DNA from: Hydrogenophilales bacterium 28-61-23
GTDB lineage: Bacteria > Pseudomonadota > Gammaproteobacteria > Burkholderiales > Thiobacillaceae
Assembly (NCBI GenBank): GCA_002281555.1
Contig: NCGJ01000002.1
Location: 248,001 to 312,000 of the forward strand
Direction of reading: 5' to 3'
DNA: 64,000 nt
In this document: positions 56,277-62,603 of the stretch, piece by piece
How positions within the stretch are numbered: the stretch's first letter is position 1
Layout of the letters: the number at the start of each line of letters is the position of its first letter
The notes under the pieces: generated by a model
What the model was told of the DNA's origin: nothing
The model's input: only the letters and a program-made list of their open reading frames with translations
Database searches by the model: none
Position numbers and translations under genes: made by a program

Positions 56277-56315
56277 AAAAAAAACGGCATCCAACCCCGA
56301 AGGGAAGGACGCCGT
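56277..56315 (-). terminator. Leader terminator (attenuator) before nrtA
   Basis: On the minus strand ACGGCGTCC pairs with GGATGCCGT (9 bp, one G-U). CCC-UUCG-GGG stacks inside as a UUCG-capped hairpin, then eight Us follow. It sits directly upstream of the nrtA ribosome binding site, so it must be bypassed for expression. Its left arm shares bases with the second ANTAR-type hairpin. Confidence 0.85.
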
Positions 56316-56320
56316 TGTCC
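56307..56320 (-). promoter_or_regulatory. ANTAR-type target hairpin P2 in the nrtA leader
   Basis: GGAC-AACGGC-GTCC: 4-bp stem and six-base loop with A at position 1 and G at position 4. The GTCC strand is also part of the terminator stem, so the two structures are mutually exclusive. Confidence 0.65.
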
Positions 56321-56359
56321 ATATTGATCAGACCAAAATACTGCGAAGGAGCGACATGG

Positions 56360-56379
56360 CCAGCGCGCCATTGCACTGG
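56360..56379 (-). promoter_or_regulatory. ANTAR-type target hairpin P1 in the nrtA leader
   Basis: CCAGTGC-AATGGC-GCGCTGG: 7-bp stem (one G-U) and a six-base loop with A1 and G4. It starts just after the expected transcription start. About 39 nt separate it from P2. Confidence 0.7.
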
Positions 56380-56392
56380 TCGCTTAGTCATG

Positions 56393-56409
56393 AGCAATGC
56401 CCGTGCCAA
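56393..56409 (-). promoter_or_regulatory. Sigma-54 promoter of the nrtA operon
   Basis: Minus-strand TTGGCACGGGCATTGCT matches the RpoN consensus TTGGCACG-N4-TTGCT at every fixed base, with correct -24 GG to -12 GC spacing. Transcription would begin near 56382, giving a leader of about 118 nt before the nrtA ATG. Confidence 0.88.
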
Positions 56410-56519
56410 GCCTGATAAAAGTCAATAAATCATTGAAATAAAAGAGGTTATTCGTGAATTACACCGCGTTGGCATGGTCCGGTCGGCGCGATGTGCACCG
56501 TTGCTGTGCCGAATTCAAG

Positions 56520-56545
56520 CAAATAACGCCATTTCGGCGCATTCG
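56520..56545 (-). terminator. Weak candidate terminator after the DUF302 pair
   Basis: On the minus strand CGCC-GAAAT-GGCG is followed by TTATTT. The stem is only 4 bp, so termination is uncertain, but the position directly after the stop codon fits. Confidence 0.3.
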
Positions 56546-56546
56546 C

Positions 56547-56984
56547 TTACTGGTTCACGAAGTCGTCCAGCATGGCTTTCAATTCCGCCCGCCAGGCTTC
56601 GATCATCGAATGCGCCGGGGCATCCGGAAATTCCGTCAGCCAGAGGGCGAAGTCGTCGCTGATTACGCTCATCCGGCCTTCCCTCTGGATCAGGGTCAGG
56701 CGCAGCGGCAGCAGATTGAGCAGGCGCGGTTCCACGGCCTCCGCCCAGCGCACGGCGGATTCGCTGCCGATGAACAGGATGCGGATGCCCGGGTTTTCAA
56801 AGCCGCGTTTGGCCAGCGCGGTGTCGATGGGTTGCATCTTCACCAGCACCAGTTCGTGGTTGGCGGCCGCCAGGGCCAGATCGTCCAGCGCCTGACGCAT
56901 ATCGACCGCCTTGCTTACGCTGAGCGGCTCGGCCTGCGCGGACAGGCTCAGGGCCAGGATGATAGGAAGGGCGAGGCGTTTCAT
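56547..56984 (-). CDS. Exported DUF302-like protein (second copy)
   Basis: 145 residues from ATG 56984, which overlaps the preceding stop (ATGA). Signal peptide MKRLALPIILALSLSAQA. The mature part (DMRQALDDLALAAANHELVLVKMQPIDTAL, GIRILFIGSESAVRWAEAVEP, LLPLRLTLIQREGRMSVIS) resembles DUF302, a small alpha/beta domain of unknown function. The second of two adjacent related genes between the PEP-CTERM gene and nrtA. Confidence 0.7.
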   Translation of the reverse strand: MKRLALPIILALSLSAQAEPLSVSKAVDMRQALDDLALAAANHELVLVKMQPIDTALAKRGFENPGIRILFIGSESAVRWAEAVEPRLLNLLPLRLTLIQREGRMSVISDDFALWLTEFPDAPAHSMIEAWRAELKAMLDDFVNQ

Positions 56985-57469
56985 AACGAGGCTTCTTCCA
57001 GTATCGCCAGATAGTCGCGCTTCAACTCCTGGCATTCCTCATGCAGGCCCGGCATGTTCTGCGCGACCCAGGCCGGATTCACCGCAATCAGTTCAACCCC
57101 GGTCGGGGTTTCCACCAGGGTGACCCGGCAGGGCAGCACTTGCGAGGCGCGTGCATCCAGACGCAACGCCTTGTCCATCTTGGCGAAATTGCAGAAATAG
57201 ACCAGACGCATCGAGCGCACCTCCTCGGCGTAAGGCACCAGCCGGCTGTCGATGGCCTGCTGCCGCACGAAGGTGTAGTTGTGGTTGACGATAGCCTGGT
57301 TCAGCGCCGCGACGGCCGCTTCCATGCCACGGCCGCGGGCGGTGGCGGTGAGGATCATGGGTTCTGGCGCAAGCGCGGGCACGGACTCGGCGGCGGACGT
57401 CACGCCGGCCAGGAACAGCGCCAGAAGCGGGAACAGGAAACCGATGCGGGCACGGATGAACCGAGTCAT
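56981..57469 (-). CDS. Exported DUF302-like protein (first copy)
   Basis: 162 residues from ATG 57469 (AGGAGGT ribosome binding site). N-terminal signal peptide with hydrophobic FLFPLLALFLAGVTSAA. The mature part has GMEAAVAALNQAIVNHNYTFVRQQ, RLVYFCNFAKMDKALRLDAR and LPCRVTLVETPTGVELIAVNP, typical of DUF302-like proteins. The function is unknown; some relatives are linked to sulfur or redox proteins. Two cysteines (in YFCNF and LPCRV) could bind metal or form a disulfide. Confidence 0.75.
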   Translation of the reverse strand: MTRFIRARIGFLFPLLALFLAGVTSAAESVPALAPEPMILTATARGRGMEAAVAALNQAIVNHNYTFVRQQAIDSRLVPYAEEVRSMRLVYFCNFAKMDKALRLDARASQVLPCRVTLVETPTGVELIAVNPAWVAQNMPGLHEECQELKRDYLAILEEASL

Positions 57470-57583
57470 GAAACCTCCTGTTGCGATAAAGCGGGTTGTG
57501 CGCAACATGCTCGAACAGAAAAGTTATAGTAAGCCGAATGCCTGGAAATCAGCGCGTGCGATCCGGATCGCTGGCGCGGAAAT

Positions 57584-57608
57584 GAAAAACCCCGCGCGCG
57601 GCGGGGTT
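57584..57608 (-). terminator. Intrinsic terminator after the PEP-CTERM gene
   Basis: Minus strand AACCCCGC-CGCGC-GCGGGGTT followed by TTT: an 8-bp GC-rich stem 23 bp after the stop codon of the PEP-CTERM protein gene. Confidence 0.8.
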
Positions 57609-57630
57609 CGTTCGGTGCGAAAAAACTAGC

Positions 57631-58749
57631 TCAGCTAAGGGCGGCCGAGCGTCCACGCTGACGCAAGCGCAGCCCGATCAGGCCGACGCCGACCAGCAGC
57701 ATGGCGTAGGTTTCCGGTTCCGGGACGGCCGCGACATTCAGGTTCGCGGCCGCGTTCTGTGCGCCGATGTAAGTGCCGATTTCGCTCTCAACCGGATTTG
57801 AATTGTCGATTACCAACAAGGCTTCGTGATCTTCCGCTTTGTATTCGCCGCTGTATTTGTAGAATTCATAGCGACGCACGATGGATGCGGCATTGGGGCC
57901 TACCGGGATGCCGTAGCCGCTTTCCAGAACGCCCGAGGCGGGATGCTTCGGGTCGTATTGCAGGAGTTGCCATTCCACTTCGGTGACCGCGTTATCAATC
58001 ACCGGGTTGCCACCGATCAGGTCTTCCAGTTCCACCTCATTCTCCAGTTCGGTGGTAAAGACCTTGACCCAGATCGCCTCGCCAAACTGGGCTTCGTTCT
58101 CGGGAATGGGGGCTTCAATGACCGCCTCGACGATAGGCGGCGCGGGCGGCGCTCCAACCGGCACAACGGCGGGAATCACATTCCAGGCCGGCGCGGGCAG
58201 GGAGACCACGCCGTTGGCATTGGTCAATACACCCGCGCCTGTATCGTGCAGCCAGCTATAGGTGGTCTTGGTCGCATTCTTGGTGGTGCCGACGCCGAAG
58301 TGATCGCAAGGCGTGCTGGCGTTATAGCCGCCGGCAAGGCCGCCGCCGGACCAGCAGTTGTCTCCGGGCGTGGCGAATTGACCCACAGGCACCGTCGGCG
58401 TGCCGTAATCCCATTTGGTGCCATCGAAAACTCCGAAGTAGGTCACTTTGGTGCCGAAGATCGCGCCGTTCGTATATTCGGTGATGCTGGGGGCGCCGTA
58501 ACGCACGACGCTGGTGGCGGAATCATAGCCGCGGCCACTCGGAAACCAACGGCCCTCGCCGCCGAAGGTGTCGGTAATTTCGTAACTGTGCAGGCCTTCC
58601 AGCTCGATTTCGAAACCGTGTGCGGTGCTGCCGGTGTCGTTGATGACATCGAAATTGCCCAAAAAGCCAACGACGGAAGCGGAGCCGATGTTAGGCGCCA
58701 GGGCCAGGGACATCGTTACCGCCAGGGTGGAGAGTTTTAATTTCGCCAT
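57631..58749 (-). CDS. PEP-CTERM sorting-domain surface protein
   Basis: 372 residues. Signal peptide 1-24 (MAKLKLSTLAVTMSLALAPN). A Gly/Ser/Thr-rich extracellular region follows, then a proline-rich stretch (VVPVGAPPAPPIVEAVIEAP) and an acidic segment. The C-terminus from V342 (VPEPETYAMLLVGVGLIGLR then basic residues) is a canonical PEP-CTERM signal: VPEP motif, membrane helix, Arg-rich tail. It would be processed by an exosortase, not present in the window, and anchored or released with exopolysaccharide. A GAGGAG-type ribosome binding site precedes the ATG. The biological role is unknown. Confidence 0.9.
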   Translation of the reverse strand: MAKLKLSTLAVTMSLALAPNIGSASVVGFLGNFDVINDTGSTAHGFEIELEGLHSYEITDTFGGEGRWFPSGRGYDSATSVVRYGAPSITEYTNGAIFGTKVTYFGVFDGTKWDYGTPTVPVGQFATPGDNCWSGGGLAGGYNASTPCDHFGVGTTKNATKTTYSWLHDTGAGVLTNANGVVSLPAPAWNVIPAVVPVGAPPAPPIVEAVIEAPIPENEAQFGEAIWVKVFTTELENEVELEDLIGGNPVIDNAVTEVEWQLLQYDPKHPASGVLESGYGIPVGPNAASIVRRYEFYKYSGEYKAEDHEALLVIDNSNPVESEIGTYIGAQNAAANLNVAAVPEPETYAMLLVGVGLIGLRLRQRGRSAALS

Positions 58750-58935
58750 GATCCGGAACTCCTCGATCTAAGATTTTTCATCAGGGTTGAAGCGCAAAAG
58801 GGTTGCGCCGAGTGCGCGTGTAAAAATTGCACACCGATATTCCAACATGATGTTCGATTAGTCAATGACCCGTTGAATTAAAGGGTTAATTTTGTGCCGA
58901 GTATTCGTGCGTTGGCATGCGGCCGCGGACTCGGA

Positions 58936-59520
58936 TCAGTCTCCGAAGCCGTCCAGCACCAGCCGCGCGATATCGGCCAGACGTTTTCGATGCGCCATCG
59001 CCTCCCGGCGCAGCGCCTGGTAAGCCGCTTCCTCGCTCAGATTTTGAGTCTTCATCAGACGGCGCTTGGCCTGTTCCACCAGTTTGTGTTCCTGCAGCTC
59101 CTGGCGCGCGCGCAGGGTGTCTTCACGCATGGCCTGCCAGGCTTCGAAGCGGACCTGGGCGAGTTGCAACAGCGGCTGGATGCGTTCGTTTTCCAGGCCA
59201 TTGACCACGTAGCAGGCGACACCGGCGGAGACCGCGCGGCGCATGGCATCCTGCGATTCGTCCTGGCTGAACATGACGATGGGGCGCGGCGTGCGTTCGC
59301 TCATCACCACTACCTGTTCCAGCGTGTCGCGGCTGGGCGATTCGGTGTCCATGATGATCGCGTCCGGTTCCAGTTCCGCCACCCAGCCGGGCAGGTCGAT
59401 GGCGCGGTCGAGGCGGCCGACCAGACGGTGTTCGGGCGCGCTTGCCGTCAGCGCTTCCATCAGGTTGTCGAGCCGGCGGCGCGAGGGGCTGACGATCAAT
59501 ATGGTGAGACCTGCATTCAT
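58936..59520 (-). CDS. nasT: ANTAR-domain RNA-binding regulator, NasT-like
   Basis: 194 residues. The N-terminal pseudo-receiver begins ILIVSPSRRR, lacking the acidic pair of true receivers, with only a single Asp in IIMDTESPSRD. A helical linker leads to the C-terminal ANTAR domain (~135-190): HKLVEQAKRRLMKTQNLSEE, then AAYQALRREAMAHRKRL. ANTAR proteins bind twin six-base-loop hairpins and prevent terminator formation, activating nitrate-assimilation genes. The start overlaps the nasA stop (ATGA). The predicted target is the nrtA leader. No NasS sensor is visible in the window. Confidence 0.92.
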   Translation of the reverse strand: MNAGLTILIVSPSRRRLDNLMEALTASAPEHRLVGRLDRAIDLPGWVAELEPDAIIMDTESPSRDTLEQVVVMSERTPRPIVMFSQDESQDAMRRAVSAGVACYVVNGLENERIQPLLQLAQVRFEAWQAMREDTLRARQELQEHKLVEQAKRRLMKTQNLSEEAAYQALRREAMAHRKRLADIARLVLDGFGD

Positions 59521-62195
59521 GGCCGTTGCAGCAAGCGCTTCAGTTCGGGGATGCAGGAACCGCAGTTGCTGCCCGCTTTCAGTTCGATGCCCAGAGCTTC
59601 CACCGATGCGGCACCCGATGCAATCGCCTGGTTGAGCTCGTTTTCGCCGACGCCGAAGCAGGCGCAGACGATGCGGCCGCAGTCGGGCACGGCCTGGCTG
59701 GGGCGGCCGAGCAGCAAGGCGCTACGTTCGTCGTTGGACAGCGCTTCGCGTTCAAACAGGGATTCCAGCCAGTGGCGCGGCGGCAGTTTGGCGGCCTCGC
59801 GTTCCAGGAAATAGACCGCCTGCACCTGTTCATCGCGAATCAGCGCGCCGCGATAGCGGCCCGCCGCGCGGTCGGCCATCTCGATCCAGTCGCCCGGAAG
59901 AGCCAGCCAGTCGCGCATGTGTTTGGACCAATCCGCTGGCCAGTCGGCGGGCTGATCGATTCCGGCGATTTCATGTCGCCAGCAGGCTTTGCCGCGGATC
60001 TTGCTCCAGTAACCCGTTTGCTTGCCGCAATCGAGCGGTGCACGGGTCATGACAAAACCTTGCCAGGTGGCGGCATAGGCCTCGACAGCCACCGGTGTTT
60101 GCTTGAATTCAGGTTGGCCGGAGATCGGGTCGGTCACCGCATGCGCCAGCACATCGACGCGACCGCGCGCGCTGAACTGGGCATTCCAGTGTATCGGCGC
60201 GAACACGCTGCCGCGTTGCTGCGCGGCGCCGACTTGCACCCGCGCCAGCAGTTCGCCGTGGGCGTTGCTGACGCGGGCCAGGGCGCCTTCGGTCAGGCCT
60301 GCGCGGCGGGCGTCGTCGGGGTGAATCTCGATATACGGTTCGGCGATGTGCGCCAGCAACTTGGGCGTCATCGCCGTGCGCGTCATGGTGTGCCACTGGT
60401 CGCGGATACGGCCGGTGTTGAGCGTGAACGGGTGCGCGGCATCGACAGCGTGAACCGGCGCGCGCGGGCTGATCGGCACCATGCGGGCGCGGCCGGAGGG
60501 GGTGAAGAAGCGGCCGTCGGCGAATAGACGCGATGTGCCGCCTTGCGCCGTGACGGGCCATTGCACCGGTTGCAGGGCGTCGTAGTTTTCCGCGCTCATT
60601 CCTGTTTTCACCGGCATGGCCGGGAGCAAGCCGCTCAAGTCGAAATCCCGCGCGGTGTCATTCTCGAACCCCGACAGCGCCGCGTGTTCATTGAAAATCT
60701 GCGCCGGGCCGGTGAACGCAAAGGCCGCCGCATGGCCCATGCGGCGCGCCACTTGGTCGACGATCCACCAGTCCGGCCGCGCCTCGCCGGGCAAGGGCAG
60801 GAAGGCGCGCTGGCGGGAAATGCGGCGTTCCGAGTTGGTCACCGTGCCGTCCTTCTCGCCCCAGGCGGCGGCGGGCAGGCGGACGTGGGCATGGACGCTG
60901 GTGTCGGTGCGGGCGACGACATCGGAGACGACGACGAAAGGACATTTTCGCAGCGCCGCGACCACGTCATCCGCTTGCGGCAGGCTGACCGCCGGGTTGG
61001 TGGCGATGATCCAGAGCGCTTTGATGCGGCCGTCATCCACGGCTCGGAACATGTCCACCGCCTTGAGGCCGGGTTGTTGCGCCATGTTCGGCGCGCGCCA
61101 GAAACGGCCGACGCGGTCGATAGCCTCGGCGCTGAAATCCATATGCGCGGCCAGTTGGTTGGCCAGGCCGCCGACTTCGCGCCCGCCCATCGCATTGGGT
61201 TGGCCGGTAATGGAAAACGGCGATGCTCCGGGCAATCCGACGCGGCCGGTGGCGAGGTGGCAGTTGATGATGGCGTTGCCCTTGTCGACGCCGGACGATG
61301 ACTGGTTGATGCCCTGCGAGAACAGCGTGACGGTCCTGGGCGTGTGCGCGAACAGGCGGAAAAACGCGGCGACGTCGGCTTCGGTCAGGCCGCAGGCCTG
61401 AGCCACTTGTGGAATCGACACGCCGCTCACCGCCTGCAAGGCCGCGCCGAAACCTTCGACGTGCGCTTCGATGTAGGCCCAGTTCAGCGCATCTTCGCGT
61501 TTGAGGTGGTTGAGCAGACCGTTGAACAGCCAGGCATCGGCGCCGGGTTTGATCGCCAGATGCAGATCGGCCCCGGGTTGCAAAATCTCGGCGGTCGCGG
61601 TGCGGCGCGGGTCGATCAACACCACTTTCATTTCCGGCCGCGCCTTCTTCGCCGCGACCAGACGCTGGAACACAACCGGATGCGCCCAGGCGGCGTTGGA
61701 GCCGACCAGCACCACCAGGTCGGCCAGTTCCAGGTCTTCGTAACAGGCGGGCACGCTGTCGGCGCCGAAGGCGCGTTTGTGCGCGGCGACGGCGGAAGAC
61801 ATGCACAGGCGCGAGTTGGTGTCGATGTTGCCGGAGCCGATGAAGCCCTTCATCAGCTTGTTGGCGACGTAGTAATCCTCGGTCAGCAACTGGCCGGAAA
61901 CGTAGAAGGCGACGGCGTCCGGCCCGTGTTCGGCGATGACGTCGCGAAAGCGATTCGCCACGGTATCGAGGGCGATGTCCCAGCTGGTTGCCACGCCGTC
62001 GATTTCAGGATGCAGCAGGCGGTCGTCCAGGCTCAGCGTTTCTCCGAGCGCCGCACCTTTCGAACACAAGCGGCCCAGGTTTGCCGGGTGCTCGGGATCG
62101 CCGCGCACTTTGTAGTCATCATCCTCGCGGCTGACCAGAACGCCGCAGCCGACACCGCAGTAGGGGCAGGTGGTGCGGATGGGGGAGAGGGTCAT
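59517..62195 (-). CDS. nasA: Assimilatory nitrate reductase catalytic subunit
   Basis: 892 residues from ATG 62195 (MTLSPIRTTCPYCGVGCG); longer upstream frames are not family-like. The N-terminal [4Fe-4S] cysteines are C10, C13, C17 and C44. Molybdopterin domains follow (DTNSRLCMSSAVAAHKRAFG with the Mo-ligand Cys region, NPAVSLPQADDVV, the C-terminal dinucleotide domain LNTGRIRDQWHTMTRT). The last ~60 residues form a BFD-like [2Fe-2S] domain (IVCACFGVGENEL, SNCGSCIPELKRLL), so electrons probably arrive through this added cluster. It reduces nitrate to nitrite in the cytoplasm. Confidence 0.96.
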   Translation of the reverse strand: MTLSPIRTTCPYCGVGCGVLVSREDDDYKVRGDPEHPANLGRLCSKGAALGETLSLDDRLLHPEIDGVATSWDIALDTVANRFRDVIAEHGPDAVAFYVSGQLLTEDYYVANKLMKGFIGSGNIDTNSRLCMSSAVAAHKRAFGADSVPACYEDLELADLVVLVGSNAAWAHPVVFQRLVAAKKARPEMKVVLIDPRRTATAEILQPGADLHLAIKPGADAWLFNGLLNHLKREDALNWAYIEAHVEGFGAALQAVSGVSIPQVAQACGLTEADVAAFFRLFAHTPRTVTLFSQGINQSSSGVDKGNAIINCHLATGRVGLPGASPFSITGQPNAMGGREVGGLANQLAAHMDFSAEAIDRVGRFWRAPNMAQQPGLKAVDMFRAVDDGRIKALWIIATNPAVSLPQADDVVAALRKCPFVVVSDVVARTDTSVHAHVRLPAAAWGEKDGTVTNSERRISRQRAFLPLPGEARPDWWIVDQVARRMGHAAAFAFTGPAQIFNEHAALSGFENDTARDFDLSGLLPAMPVKTGMSAENYDALQPVQWPVTAQGGTSRLFADGRFFTPSGRARMVPISPRAPVHAVDAAHPFTLNTGRIRDQWHTMTRTAMTPKLLAHIAEPYIEIHPDDARRAGLTEGALARVSNAHGELLARVQVGAAQQRGSVFAPIHWNAQFSARGRVDVLAHAVTDPISGQPEFKQTPVAVEAYAATWQGFVMTRAPLDCGKQTGYWSKIRGKACWRHEIAGIDQPADWPADWSKHMRDWLALPGDWIEMADRAAGRYRGALIRDEQVQAVYFLEREAAKLPPRHWLESLFEREALSNDERSALLLGRPSQAVPDCGRIVCACFGVGENELNQAIASGAASVEALGIELKAGSNCGSCIPELKRLLQRP

Positions 62196-62248
62196 GGTCT
62201 TGGCGATTTGGGTTTCGACATCCCCGCGCGGGCGGGAATGACCGCGGG

Positions 62249-62587
62249 TTAGCGATTCGGGCAGCCGTCTTCCGGCGTCAGCGACAAACTGACCCGGCCA
62301 TCCTCCACCCGCACCGGGTAACGCGCCGCGCAGCCCACGTCGGGGGCGACGGCGAGGCCGGTATCGAGATTGATCTTCCAGTCGTGCAGCGGGCAAGCCA
62401 CCTTTTTGCCATGCACGATGCCTTGCGACAGCGGGCCGCCCTTGTGCGGGCATTTGTCGCGCAGGGCGAAGATTTCGTCATCGACGGTGCGGAAAACGGC
62501 GATTTCGCCGGCCGCCGTGGTGATGACGCGGGCGCCCTGGCGGGGAATGTCGTCGACGCGTCCGACCTGAATCCAGTTCTCGTTCAT
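62249..62587 (-). CDS. nirD: Nitrite reductase (NADH) small subunit NirD
   Basis: 112 residues from the second ATG (62587), which has AAGGA at 7 bp; the first ATG (62593) is too close to it. Rieske-like fold: QVGRVDDIPRQGARVI, CPHKGGPLSQG and CPLHDWKINLDTG keep both Cys-x-His pairs, so a [2Fe-2S] centre is likely, unlike some NirD proteins that lost it. It works with NirB in siroheme-dependent nitrite reduction to ammonium. It lies between nirB and nasA in the operon. Confidence 0.94.
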   Translation of the reverse strand: MNENWIQVGRVDDIPRQGARVITTAAGEIAVFRTVDDEIFALRDKCPHKGGPLSQGIVHGKKVACPLHDWKINLDTGLAVAPDVGCAARYPVRVEDGRVSLSLTPEDGCPNR

Positions 62588-62603
62588 GTTCATTTCCTTG
62601 TCA

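Noticed and set aside
58750-58930. Sigma-54 site upstream of the PEP-CTERM gene
   Set aside because: Candidates (CGGCACAAAATTAACC; TTGGAATATCGGTGTGCA) miss the -12 GC or have wrong spacing.
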